From contig JAMPIV010004263.1 of the NCBI GenBank assembly GCA_024509875.1, positions 1 through 64,000 on the forward strand: DNA of 64,000 bases, given 5' to 3'. Position 1 is the stretch's first letter, and every line of letters begins with the position of its first letter. This DNA is from Oreohelix idahoensis (taxonomy: Eukaryota > Mollusca > Gastropoda > Stylommatophora > Oreohelicidae). This document shows, piece by piece, positions 25,795 through 37,738 of this stretch. The notes below the pieces were generated by a model. That model saw only the letters and a program-made list of their open reading frames with translations. It searched no databases and had not been told where the DNA came from. The position numbers and the translations under genes were made by a program.

Positions 25795-27356
25795 TTATGT
25801 AGGCTTGAATTTCTTTGCAGTCGACTTTCGTCGGTGAATGGCATGTGGTACATCGCGATGAAACATCCAACAATAATCGGCAAGCATGGTTACACTCCAC
25901 CGTCCTTGATAACGTGACTCCATTACGGCGATATCTTGATGGAATCGTTCTCCATGTTCATCGCTGACTTCGCCAAGGTTGTCAGGGAAAAAGTCAAGAT
26001 GCGAATCGAGCAAATGGATTTTGAGGGACATGTTACAGCCCATAATTCTGTATGCATCTATGCACTGCTTAACAATATGCACACAGTCGACAGATTTGTG
26101 ATTTCCCAGAAAGTTATCGACGATCGATTTGAATGCCATCCATGCGCGAAGTTCACTACCATGTAACAAGTTCTCGAATTGTTTGTCTGCAATAACTTTC
26201 CTAATATGAGGTCCTACAAAGATACCTTCCTTTATCTTTGCATCGCTAACTTGCGGAAACTTTTCTCGAAGATAAGTGAAAGCTTTGCTCATTTTATCTA
26301 ATGCTTTTACGAAATTCTTCATGAGCCCCAACTTTATATGTAACGGTGTTAAAATGATGCTGTCTTTGTTAACTAATGGCTCGTGTATTACATTTTTATG
26401 CCCGAGCTGCATACGATCCCTGATAGGCCACACCTTTCTTGCATAATGTTCCTGTCTGTTGCGGCTGTCCCATTCACATAGGAAGCAACAAAATTTAGTA
26501 TACCCAGTCTGCATGCCCGTGAGAATTGCAATGACCTTTAGGTCTCCACAAATCCGCCATTGGTAGTCATTGTACTTTATTTTTGCCAAAAGTATAGCCA
26601 TATTGTCATAAGTTTCTTTCATATGAACAGAGTAGGCGACTGGAATTTTGCAATAGCAAATGTCATCATCCATCTCAAAGTATTGAACAAGTTCTCTGTG
26701 TCTATGACGAAATTTAGATATCAAAGTATTGGGCGCTAAAAGATTCCATTCTTTGAGTCGCGAACCGAGTAATTCCACTTGTCCTTTGGTAAGAGCGAGA
26801 TCACGTATTAGATCTGAAAGGTTAATTTAAGTGAACACCATCATTCACCGGTATATAATCCGAGTCAGAATTAGTTTCTGAAGCAGGTAAACTATCACTT
26901 TCTGATGGTTCATTCACGTCCAACGGATATTGTTCTGGTGGAACTGGGATCGGACACGTGATTGGATCACGAGACACTGTTTCGAAACCGATTCAATATT
27001 TGGATAAACCACAGACTTTCTAGTTTTAAAAGTGAAACCATGGATATTTGTCAAGCAGAAGTAACAATCAGTAGCGTGATTTGTCTTGTTCATGCCATAT
27101 TACTGGCACTCCAAAAGGCATCGACTTATGCTTCGGCGATTTTTTCCGTAACCAACCTGCCAATGTATTTGCACAAAGTCGAACAAACTGCATTTGGCTT
27201 CCAAGATTTATTTGCATCATCAACTTTCGAATCGAAATAAAGTTCATATGCTTTCTTTAGTAATGGTGTAAAGTTTTTCTGGTGAACACGATCGGTAAAA
27301 TATCCGCACACGTAACAGAACAGATCAGCCGAATTTCTACAACTTCTAGAAGCCAT
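25795..27356 (-). pseudogene. Multicopy metazoan gene family of unknown function (possibly transposase-derived), broken
   Basis: Translation starts at MASRSCRNSADLF (Met at 27356). An N-terminal CYVCGYF Cys pair follows, then KKAYELYFDSKVDDANKSW, to about 27180. The region 27180-26790 continues the same protein only through several single-base shifts (blocks CYFCLTNIHGFTFKTRKS and IPVPPEQYPLDVNEPSESD). From 26778 a 327-residue frame is open to the stop at 25795. It has CGDLKVIAILTGMQTGYTKF (residues 78-97), CCFLCEWDSRNR (97-108), PLHIKLGLMKNFVKALDK (145-162), GCNMSLKIHLLDSHLDFFP (247-265) and SDEHGERFHQDI (272-283). I recall such proteins as highly repeated in arthropods and other animals, without an assigned function. 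The Asp, Cys-pair and acidic landmarks suggest a DDE-type nuclease origin, which is inference. About 45 residues that relatives have between YC (42-43) and KIPVAYSVHMKE are missing here. Confidence 0.55.
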
Positions 27357-30035
27357 ATTTCGCTCAGAATTTTTCAAAATACAGTATCTATTGGAAAAAA
27401 TAGCGTAACATATGTCATGCATCTTTTAGCAGTATAAAAAGTGGAATCCCGATATTTTGCATTTTAATTAATTTTTAATTATAAGTTATGTAGTAAAAAT
27501 GAAACGGAGCACATAACGGTTTCCCAAAAATATATGTATTTTTTTTTTTCACAAATATCTTAAAAACCTGACGTGATAGACCGATAAACGGATTTCAAAA
27601 TTTGAAATCTTAGCGCAAAAAACTGACATAAGAACACCTTATTCTTATAAATAAGAAAGAAAAATGTTGTTTTGTCAGTTGTTATCATCTTCGCTCTGAA
27701 AAATGTCTGGATAATCTAATCACGTCCACGACTAGAACCATTTTTCGCTAAATGTGTTAAATTGTCACGTGGGGATTTCATATTTTTCCGACTTGTGTAA
27801 TAAGAAATTGTGCTTAAGAGTTCAAAATGTGTTAGGTTACCATTTTTATTCAATATAATTCCATAGCGTTTTAAAACTAGTGATAAAAACGGTAACGCGT
27901 ATAATATTTCTCTTGCCAATCGTTCAGAGTAATGTAATTTCAAACACCACATTTTTCTTACACAAGGAAGGTACAGATTAGCTGACTGAGATTATTAAGT
28001 GTGACGGATCAGTGACCGAATAAAATTCGGCGTGATTATATTTCATTCGGTGAAATTACATAAGTGACTAGAGTAATGTTTGTGACTAAACAACAGACCA
28101 CACCGACAAATAGCTCGTAGTGGACAGGCAGATTTTGTTAAAGTGCACGGATAGAAAAATTTGAATAAAGGATTTTGTTGCGCTGTTCCTCTCTCTCGCA
28201 GGCAATAACGGGAGGGCACATATCCTTTTTTTTCCCCGACACGCCCCCCCTTAGCGGAAAACCTACGGACAGATTAGTAGCAGTTTTTTTAAAATGTTCT
28301 TTTCTTCCTTATCTAGCACTAACGATCAAAACCAGCGGCCAGCGGTCCCTAATATCACCAGTAACATTCTTATTATTATTTGGGTCTTCGACGTTTGGAC
28401 ATGTTCGGTCCCCTTTTCTTCATTCAGAGAGAGACCAAATATAAACAATATGGTTAAATCGTAACTGGACGATACATTACCCAGAATTATTTATCAAAAT
28501 TGTCCAGCCCCACTGGGCATAAAAAAGAACATATATTTCTGACGTTTGACAGTCGTGGCAACGGAGTGATCCAGAAAACTACGCTGTTTCAAAATCGGTA
28601 CTCACCATAAGAGTCAGCCGATAGGATTTACCATCGTCATCAGTTTTTTACATGTGATAACATTTAGCTTTTAGCAACCAAATATTTAGCAATACGGGAA
28701 TTACTTTCTCCCTTTTTCAACTGTGAACGTCCAGCACGTCTTGCTTCAGTAACTATTTGTGTGACAGCGATTTCATCCAGAGGGGGAACATTAAAACACA
28801 CCAAATTTGGCGTCCACCTTGTAATTATTATTCGATATATAGACTGGACTGGGGCTATCTTTGGGCAACCCACCTGACAGTATATGCTCAGGGACTATTG
28901 TATGTTTTTCATGGATATCAACATCACTAGTAGGTAAGTTATATTGTATGTTGCCACAGATGGACAGAGTGAGAGATAGACAGAGTGAATATTTTCCTTT
29001 TAATACTCATTGTACTAACTTTGTTTCTTTTATTTCGCCAAACTGAGTACTTTACTGAATAGTAATTTAGTGGGAACTTGTTTTTTCATAGTCTTTCTGT
29101 AATCTAGTGCTTATCTTTGACCTTTGGGTTATTAACTTCTTTTGGGATCTTTTCTCAACAAGGGACGCGGGCACTTATTCGTTAATTTCATATACCTGTA
29201 AACTTGATTTAATTGATTTCTATATGTTTGATGCTGTGAAGTTTAAGTGATAATCAACTAAACAAAACTTAATTTAGCGTGTTGGTCAGACCCATACCCA
29301 ATTATCCGTAGTTTTTTTCACGTTTGTGCGTATTGTTGTCACATAATTGTGTGTGCATGGGCGTGTTTAGTTTAACATATTCCATATAGGGAGAGAAAGG
29401 TTGTCTGATATTAACATATAGTCGTATAGATAGGGTGGACTAGAGAAACTATTCACTCCAAAGACAGATCTACCTCTTACACTATTCCCTCGTAGAATCT
29501 ATTTCTTATACCTTTATTCTCACATATTTACCACTATCGCATCTGCTCAGACGGGACCATAAATAAATCTCTATACCTATTAAAAATGTACGACACCCGT
29601 CATAATATTGCTGTAATAAATGTTGAGTACAAGTTAACATTTAACACTAGTTCGACATTTATCAATAAAGAAGCCTGCAATAAATTACATTTAACAGAAA
29701 TAAATGTTTGAGTACACATTAAATCAGAGTGTATATCTACTGCAGATGTGGTTCGGTCTGAAATGATTATTAACGCAGAACATGTGGGTATTATAAAGTT
29801 ATCAAGTTTGTTTTAATTATTAGGTGGGGCTTTATTTTCTTTACGTCTGATTTCGCCTCCAAAACTTACTTTTATCACACTTCGCACGTTCATTATTAAT
29901 AGTTGTCACGTGATTTTTATGGTGTGTTTACCTCCTGTTGAACATATGTATTCAGCCGGTTCGATTCAAGCCTTTCTGTCCTGTTCTATTCAATCAAACG
30001 TTTTTTTCGTATCTGTTTTTGTTTTTGGTACTGGA
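27357..30035. other. Unassigned sequence
   Basis: No recognised gene is present. Short frames at 27716-27952 (minus), 28175-28444 (plus) and 28664-28873 (minus) have no familiar motifs and are probably chance. Confidence 0.4.
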
Positions 30036-30290
30036 AGATGAGACAAGCCTGTATTTCAGAGTTGGCAGTTGACGACGATGTTGCCTGCATTACTAAAAAA
30101 CAGAGGAACATTTTCTAAGCAACCTGCATGTCTGGAAGGAAGAGCTGGAGAAGAGATTGATGGTCCTCAGCAACTCCAAAACTAACACCATAGTGATATC
30201 ATGAGAAGAAAAAAATGCATCAGATTAAGCTTCAGGAACATGTCCTGGAGCAACTCAACTATTCTAAATACCTAGGAGCTTTTATAAACT
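30036..30290 (+). pseudogene. LINE family A fragment (RT palm-thumb region)
   Basis: This aligns with 43090-43330: the blocks TGTATTTCAGAG, CTGGAAGGAAGAGCTGGAGA and CATCAGATTAAGCT are shared. The FADD box position reads AVDDDVA, so the aromatic residue is lost, and there is an in-frame stop after the segment corresponding to SKTKSMVIS. It is a dead fragment of about 250 bp. Confidence 0.7.
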
Positions 30291-30559
30291 ATTTCTGTCT
30301 TTTCTCTTGTTCTTGGTGTGAGAGCTTATTTTCACAAAAAGTGAGCCTCTACAGAGCTTAAGCTTGGGCACAGTTATATAGAGATCAAGATGTTGCCATT
30401 GTAGCGTAAATGATTGATTGCTGAAATGATTGATTGTCTGCCAACAAACAACGTGAAACTCACTCAGCGTGAATATCAAAGCACAATGACACATTAAAAG
30501 TAGACGGACAAACAAAAGAGAAAAACAAAAAAACAGACAGCTAAACGTATACACATATT

Positions 30560-30956
30560 TCTCTTGTGTTGTTGTTGATGTTCTCATAACCCAGTCTATT
30601 GCTAATAAGAAAAGAAATTGAGACAAGAGGCATCCCAGCCGCACTCCTGTTCTTATCCCAATTGGTTCTGTAAGCTGTCCTTCATGAAGAACTCTGCATG
30701 TCTTGTCTTCCATATGTTTTGTTTATTAAATTACTGATCTTCAGGGGAAATCCGTAATGCCTCATTAATTTCCAAAGTGATTCTCTGTCTACACTGTCAA
30801 ATGCCTTTTCGTAGTCCACAAATCCGCTGTATAATGGTGAATTCCATTCCAGACTTTGTTCAACTATTATTCTCAAAGTGGCTATCTGGTCTGTACAAGA
30901 TCTGTTTTGTTGAAAACCTGCTTGTTCATCTCTCAGTAGACAGAGAATCACTTTGG
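30560..30956 (-). pseudogene. LINE family B RT fragment, inverted arm
   Basis: On the minus strand from 30951 the frame reads EQAGFQQNRSCTDQIATLRI, then FVDYEKAFDSVDRESLWKLM and SNLINKTYGRQDMQS. A shift then leads to HEGQLTEPIGIRTGVRLG and FLFLLAIDWVMRTSTT. These are RT motifs 1 through B' of an RTE-like LINE. It is oriented opposite to the adjoining family B segment, with which it shares about 130 bp as an inverted repeat. The catalytic FADD box is absent. Confidence 0.75.
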
Positions 30957-31064
30957 AAATTGATGAGGCATCATGTAGTTCCTCTGAAGATCAGTAATTT
31001 AATAAACAAAACATATGAAGACATGACATGCAGAGTTCTTCACGAAGGACAGCTTACAGAACAG
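30680..31064. repeat. Inverted repeat made of two opposed LINE B segments
   Basis: The arms are about 30672-30800 and 30936-31064, roughly 90% identical by eye, with a ~135-bp spacer. Both encode VDRESLWKL...GQLTE in opposite directions, forming a potential hairpin. Confidence 0.75.
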
Positions 31065-31459
31065 TTGGATGATCTGGATTTTGCTGATGACTTGGCTCTT
31101 CCGTCCCATAACCGTAATCAAATGCAGGACAAATTGAAAACACTCGATGAGAAGTCACAGCAATTGGGTCTGAAAATACACAGGGAAAAGACAAAAATAA
31201 TGAGACTAAATGCAGGTAATGATAACAGGGTTGAACATGAAGAAACACCAATACAAGATGTAGAATCGAATCGTACACATATCTTGGCAGCAATATAGAC
31301 AAAGTTGGAGGGACAGACAGTGATATCAAACTAAGAGTACAAAAAGCAAGAGGAGCTTTCATTGCATTGGGAAATATACGGAGAACAAGAAAAAATCGTA
31401 TCCAATACGAAAAAAAAAGAATCTTCAACTCAAATGTGATCAGTCCTTTTGTATGGCTC
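30936..31459 (+). pseudogene. LINE family B RT, 5' piece (interrupted by Element 3)
   Basis: The plus strand reads VDRESLWKLMRH through HEGQLTE. It then jumps straight to LDDLDFADDLALPSHNRNQM, skipping the GVRQG...IDWVMR block that the inverted arm retains, so the RT core has an internal deletion although the FADD catalytic box is present. It continues KTLDEKSQQLGLKIHREKTK to the segment FNSNVISPFV at 31430-31450. There Element 3 has inserted, and the protein resumes at 42471 (YGSETW across the junction). Confidence 0.8.
31455..31459. repeat. Target site duplication GGCTC, left copy (Element 3)
   Basis: This is directly before the terminal TGTCGTAA and matches GGCTC at 42471-42475 directly after the terminal ATCACA. 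Confidence 0.9.
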
Positions 31460-33567
31460 TGTCGTAATTTTTATAGATAGGCCTTATAGTTTTATGGTGC
31501 CGATCGAGCAGAGGTGAGATGGTGAGATTCTAGGTGAGAGAAAGGTGTGAGAAAATAGACCTGTTTACGAGGAGTAACAGGTGTAAGAAAAAAATACTGT
31601 CTTGGATTGAGTAATTGCTCAACCCGGCCTGTCTAGAACGACACACTTTAATGGAGACGTATTTTCTCACTAGATACTGATTTTAAATACAATATCCTGT
31701 CGTACGCACACACAAACAATTTTTGTGACATAAATACGTACATACGTAGAAACGAACAGGTAAACTATGGGCACATATAATGGGCAGGGGAGGTTTTGAC
31801 CGACACCAACAGCTTAATGGTTTATTAAGTTTATTATATCTTTAGAAAAAAAAATAGATCACAATATAAAATACATCGTTATCATTACATCAATGAATTA
31901 TCGTTACATAAGAGAAAGAGACAAATTGTACTCTCGTAGACCCTCCCTCTGAATATGGAAAACTAGGAATGATCCAAGACGAAGTTGTTTACCAAAAAAA
32001 AGGATCAAAACAAATGATTAACAATGGGAATGGGGGAGTAGTCAGGACGAGTAGCAGGTAGGTCCTTAATTTAACTATCCCGTGGGCCTTCAGACTTATT
32101 GAGAGATCGATAAAAGATAAGGTGTTATATATTAGTAGTAACTTAAGAAAATAAATTCTTTCGTTCCGTTCACGCTTTACATTACGTACCGTGAATTCAC
32201 GACATTCAGACTTTCCCTCTGCCGACACTGCATACATCCATGGAATTTATCCAAAAAAAAGCACAATGTCTTTAAGACTATTATATGTCCTGTTTGACCA
32301 GTTCAGCCCCAGAAAAGCTCCGTCTAGGCAACTGCTATTTTTCTCGGAGATTTTGCTGAATTGGTGCGTTGATTATATTTTTTCCTGGATGGGGTTATTC
32401 CTCTTTCGCACTGCAGGTATTTGGTGGGGTTACGTTTTTCTCTAGGTTTTCTGTCGTAGTGAAATGTGAAGATATTATCACACATCGGAATGTTACTCTC
32501 AGGCTGTTCTCTGAATGAAATAGCTGTAAATGTTCCCCTGTTATATATGGTGTTAGGAACACTGCTTTACTGTCAATTGGGTTTGATTAAAGAAAATTAG
32601 TGCTGTACGTTCTGCCCCATCAGGCCAGGGAAAATACTTTATAGGATTAGTATAGAAAAAATCTTCTGGCATTGTCCCGTTCCAGTTTTTTAGGAGTTTT
32701 TAACTCACTTTAACATTGAGAAGGTGGACCTAAAAGGGTCTCTCTAACATCAGATTTTTAACTGTCAATGTTGTTTGTATGTTTAGGAACATATAATTTG
32801 GGATGCCATAAGCCATCTGAACATGACTCTCTATATATAATAATAAAAACCGTTTGGATCGTCAAGGTATGACCACTTGTATAAAAAAAAAAGAATATAT
32901 ATAAAACAGGTAATTCTACTATAATTATTTCTAACACCCGCGTTTTGCGTAAGACCTGTAAAATCACTCTTATATATTATTATTTTATATTAGAAGAAAC
33001 TACACGAGTGACTAGCTAATGTATCGTTTTTTTAACACTAGCGGAGAAGGAGATATGAACAGTTAACTACTCAAAAATTTACGCAAGATGAAATAGAAAT
33101 ATATGGTTATTAAACAATTAAGATCGCCTAGCGTTTAAACTTATGTTACACATCTATTACTCTGGAAATAGCGGATAGTTACATTTTTTGATTTACATCT
33201 GGTTTATTTAATAGGTTTAAATTAACACAGAATCCAGTGAAATAAAATGAAGAAACTATTACTGAATCACTCAAAATTCTAATATATTTTACCGCAACAC
33301 ACAGAATGAATTCCCTTTCAACTGTCTGGCGCGAATGATAACTGCATTTTTCAGCGATACCAATATATAGTTAATGAATGAGAAATGATAGCCACATGCA
33401 ACGTTTTCTCGCCTCCCTTGATTGTAGGCAACTTTTCGACTGGCCCTGCCGATCAACGCTCTACCTTTCCCCGTTCGTCTTCGTCCTACAGCGTTTCTAG
33501 GGCCCCCGATGCTATTCAAGGGTACTTCTATTTAAGGGTAGCTTCTATTTTCATCCGCTCCATCACA
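31460..33567 (-). repeat. 3' LTR of Element 3 (2108 bp)
   Basis: The LTR aligns with 39991-42470 along its length but lacks ~60 bp (relative to 41818-41876) and ~350 bp (relative to 42052-42404). Many single-base differences and small indels separate the two, in keeping with an older insertion than Element 2 or copy B. The sequence just inside it (33568-33582, reverse complement AAAGCGGGGACGAA) is a plausible polypurine tract. Confidence 0.88.
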
Positions 33568-33649
33568 TTCGTCCCCGCTTTGAGACATGAAACCATTTTT
33601 CATGTTTCATTTATGACAATTGAAGCTGCCCTGATTTGTAGCTTCTGGG

Positions 33650-36600
33650 TGATTAGTATGTTCTGTTTCATTCTCTTCTTCCGTGGTCCAATTTCGACTC
33701 ATGAAATCAGCTCCGACATTCTGTCATCTCGGAATGTATTCCACTTCAAAGGAGTACACGCTTAATAGCAAGGCCCAGGGCATGATCCTTGTGTTAAAGG
33801 TCGTATTTGCGCCAAGAAAAGCTAAGGGAGCGTGGTCTGTTTGCACCGTAAATGATGTACCGCAAAGAAATTCATGGTGACGTCTTATGCCATGAATTAG
33901 TGCCAGACATTCTCTTTTGACTGTGGAGTAGATACGTTCAGCCGCATTCAATTTACGACTGCCATACGCACCTGGGAATAACAGATTCAGATCGGTGTCA
34001 TCTGCTTAAAGCAGGGTTGACCCGATGCCCTGACACGAAGCGTCAACCCGCAATATGAAAGATTTCTTGAGGTCAGGTAGTCTCAAAATGGGGTATCCGG
34101 ACAATTGTCCTTTTAAAGTGCTGTAAACTTGTTCGCACTTCGAATCCTAAATAACCCTGTCAGGTCGCCTTGTTTTGTAAGATCAGTCAGGGGTGCCGTT
34201 AGCCCGTTGAAATTTTGGATATATTTCTGATAATAAGCGCACAGTGATAGGAAAGAACTGGTGTCTGTCTTTGTTCGTGGCCTTTTAGCTGCAACTATTT
34301 TCTCAACATTTTTGCTAACAGGCCACATGCAGCCTTGAGAAATAGTATGCCCCAGGAAGTCTAGCTTTTCAAACCCGATGAGACATTTGCTAGGTTTGGC
34401 TGTGAGACCAGTTTCCTGTAGTCTCCTGAGGAGCATAGCAACCGGAGCAATAAGTTCATAATAGGTTTCCAATGCAATTAGTATGTCATCCATGAAATTA
34501 TGGATATGGGGACTGTGCAAAGGTTCTAAAAGCTTCCTCATCATCCTGGTGAACACTCCTGGTGCGTTGTGCAGTCCAAACGGCATCACATTAAATGTGT
34601 AATGTCCTTCACTGGTGCTAAAAGCTAACAAGGGTTTAACTTCCTCCTTGACTGGTATTTGGTAATAACCTTTACTCGGGTCAATCTTAGAGAAAATTCT
34701 TGCCTTGCTAAGCTTGGGGAACAACTCAGAAACAGTCTGTAGAAGTTCGGGCTGGAATTCCGTTACAGCGTTTAGTAACCGGTAATCTATACACAGCCGA
34801 ACTTCCTTATTGGGCTACTGCAATAGTACTACACTCGAACTGTAAGGAGATGTAGTCTCACTGACAATTTCTGCTTGACGTAGCTTGTCTATCTCTCCGC
34901 GTAGTGCATCAGCTTTACCGTACGGAATGGGATAAACTCTAGTTCGAACAGGGGTTTCGTTCGTCAATTTCATATCAATTTCTATGAGATTTATTCGACC
35001 ACGTACATCCGTTAAGACTGCAGTGTACTGTTTCAGTAGCGCCCTGATTTCTGTCTGTTGTGCTTCCGAGAGATTGTCGCCGAGTTTGACATCTTTAAAG
35101 GATTCTGTTTGTTGCAATGGATACTCCATGCAACTATCGTCATCTTCCTCGTTTTCCGTTGCTATGGCGACCGCCCGGAGGTGCTCGGAGGACGGCACTG
35201 GTCTTTCCAAGTATTTCTTTAGCAGATTAACGTGAAAGACCTTCACCTTTCCTTTAATGGAGATCTTGTAATTAGTGCGGGAGATCTTTTTAAGCACGGT
35301 AAACGGCCCTTGCCATCCGATGCGAAGTTTGTTGTTTCCAGTTGGAAGTAGCAACAAAACCTTCTCCCCTGGTTGGAGTTCTCTCTCTTTTGCAGCTTTA
35401 TTATATCTTTGAGTATGTTTTGCGCTCGCTTTCTAAAGGTAGGTTGTTGCTAGGTCCCATCCAAGTTGTAACCTTTCCTTGAGCACTGATACATATTTGC
35501 TTGCTGAGACGACTGTTTCGTCGGCCTTTTGGTCTGTCAGGGACCGAAGTAAGGCTTCTAGCGGCCCCTTAATAGGTCTGCCGAATAAAAGTGTAGCTGG
35601 CGGAAGTCATGTAGATGCCTGAGGAACTTCTCTGTAGGCGAATAAAGCTGCAGATATATAAAGGTCCCAATCTTAAGGTTTCTCTTGACCCAGCTTACGT
35701 AACATCATGGTGAGGCTGCCGTTAACACGTTCTACTAACACACTTCCGGCCGGATTATAAGGGCTTGTGTAGATGTGCTAGTTTCTCAAGATCCATCAAC
35801 AGGCGACGGTATGGGGATGCGTTATCCGTCAAAACTTGTTGAGGGAATCCCAACCGTGTAATTATTTGCACGAGGGCTTCTGCGACATGATTAGAATTCG
35901 TGCATGTTAGCGGTATAGCTTCGGCCCACAAAGTGCATGTGTCGACTAAGGTCATGATAAACCTGTGCCATCTTTTAGTCCTTTCTAAGGGTCCTAAAAT
36001 GTCGATTACAACCCGTTGACATGATGTCCCCATTACTGGCGTTTCATCCATGGGAACAAAAGGTGTCCGTTGCTTGGGTGCCACACGTTGGCACTGGGCG
36101 CATGATTTCACGTACCTGATAATCTCAAAGTTCATTCCTGGCCACCAATAGTGAGTTTTTTTCGCTGAATAGTGGCGTTTTGTCCCATATGTACGCTAAA
36201 GGGAAGAGAGTGTATAATTTCTAAGATCTGGCTTCTGTACTGCGTCGGTGCTAGGAGCTGGTTATTCCCCGTATCAGGGTCGCCCGTTCTACGATACATT
36301 ACGCCATCCTTCGAAATGATGACTCCGTGGTGTCTGGGGTCCTTAGCCATGGGCAGTTTTCTAAAGCAGGGCTCCAGAGTAGGATCCTTTTGTTGCGCCT
36401 CTTTTACTTCATTCGGTAACAAATTTCGTGCAGGCTCCCATTCCTTCTGGGTTTGCCCTCTTGTGGTTACCGCTGCCACAAACGACTCTTTCGGTCTCCC
36501 AACAAACATATATCTACATCCCAGGATAACTGGGTAGATAGGATCATCCATAATGGCCGCTTTAATAACCCCTCTGACAAAATCAGAGTGTATTTCTACC

Positions 36601-36842
36601 AGTGCGACAGGAAGCGTCCTGGATGCATCACTCTTAAAAACTCCACATAGTTTGACGGTGTCCTCTGTCTCCTGACCGGGTTTGACTAGGTGCCTGGCGA
36701 CAATACAGTCAAAAGATAATCCAGTGTCAAAAAGACAAGTTGTGGAGGTACCGTTCAAAATTACAGTTTCTCGCATTGAGGGTCTCTCCCCTTCAGGTTG
36801 AGAATCACTGACATTGACTCTTCCTTGCAAGGCTTTATGCAA
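33650..36842 (-). pseudogene. pol of Element 3: PR-INT-RT-RNase H
   Basis: Reading leftward from 36842, the aspartic protease has DTG at residues 39-41 (CLFDTGLSFDCIV). The zinc-binding HH (HSLPFSVHMG) is followed by a frameshift, and the CC pair (CAQC) opens the next frame at 36135. The integrase core has its first Asp in RVVIDILGPL and its second in VLTDNASPY (an unusual replacement of the DxGxQF context). The Glu in SVLVERVNGSL lies in another frame near 35715. The GPY-type module (LRIGWQGPFTVLKKI) is at about 35320. RT starts near 35000 (TRVYPIPYGKAD), has an in-frame TAG at about 34817, then ARIFSKIDPSKGYYQIPV and the FMDD active site near 34487. RNase H (RVDASCQGIG, RECLALIHG, QTDHAPL) ends near 33720. 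At least four frameshifts or stops make it non-functional. Confidence 0.87.
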
Positions 36843-37738
36843 GCATCCGATGCGATTCGGCCCGGTGTGCTTGCCCTGATCAGACGTCCCTGCTGTGGGG
36901 GTCTTTCCCTTGCCTTGACCTTTGTGTCCGCGCTGCCATGTAGGCCTGGTGGGTTGATCAGGATTGTGGTTGTTGGTGGGATTTCGGTTTATGTAGAATT
37001 TCGATTTATTCGGGGAGATAGCCCGTCAAACGTGAAGAGAACTGCGGAAATTTTTCCGTACTCTCCTTTCGACTGTTTCTGAACATTTGCAGAAATTTTC
37101 GGGCTGTCATTTCGAAGCGCTCCAGTAAAGCCTTCTTTAACATGTCGTAGTCATCTTGGCTGTTTCCCAGCGGTACCTTTTAGGGCCTGTGAAAGATTGA
37201 GGCACCACCGGGAACTCTCTAACCCATACCGATTCGCAATCTTCTCGAATTTCTCTAGGAAAGTGTCAATTTTCTCGCTGGGGCTCGGGAAAGATTCTAA
37301 GACAAAAGACATCGCTGTTAATTGGAAGATTGAGTGCTGGAGAGATCCGTTAACTGAGACTTCCATTATTGGAAGTAGAAGCACCCCGACTTTGAACTTC
37401 TAGAGTCTTAAGTGCCAATTCATGCTGTCTCTCCCTATCTCTCTCATTTGCCCTGCGGGCTTTCATCTCTGCCTCATTTTCTTCTGTTCCAATTGACGAT
37501 CTTCCGCTTCTTTCTTCTCCGCTCTATCTTGTGCTTTCTTCTTCTCCGCTACATCTTGTGCTTCCTTCCTCTATGCTCTATCTTTTGCTTCCTTCTTCTC
37601 TTCTCTCTCTTTCGCTTCCTTCTCCGCATCATATTTGTCAAGTTCCTTGTTGACAAACGCGGTCGCTTCATCTCCTTGCAATCATGTCTCCAGAGCCTCA
37701 TCTCTCAACATCGACCTAAGCTTAACTCGCTCTGCCAT
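36840..37738 (-). pseudogene. gag of Element 3, frameshifted
   Basis: From the Met at 37738 (MAERVKLRSMLRDEALET, then a stop) a Lys/Glu/Ala-rich coiled coil (KEAKEREEKKEAKDRA) precedes a capsid segment, open at 37151-37384: SFPSPSEKIDTFLEKFEKIA. After a shift, the beginning of the SCAN-like block is visible (KKALLERFEMTARKFLQMFR, then EKFPQFSSRL), but its second half is missing and the frame goes directly into a Pro/Gly/Lys-rich tail. No CCHC knuckle is seen. It would be the structural particle protein; this copy is dead. Confidence 0.7.

Noticed and set aside
30560..31459. Classic twin-priming inversion of one LINE insertion
   Set aside because: The two arms share about 130 bp of the same coding sequence, which simple twin priming does not produce.
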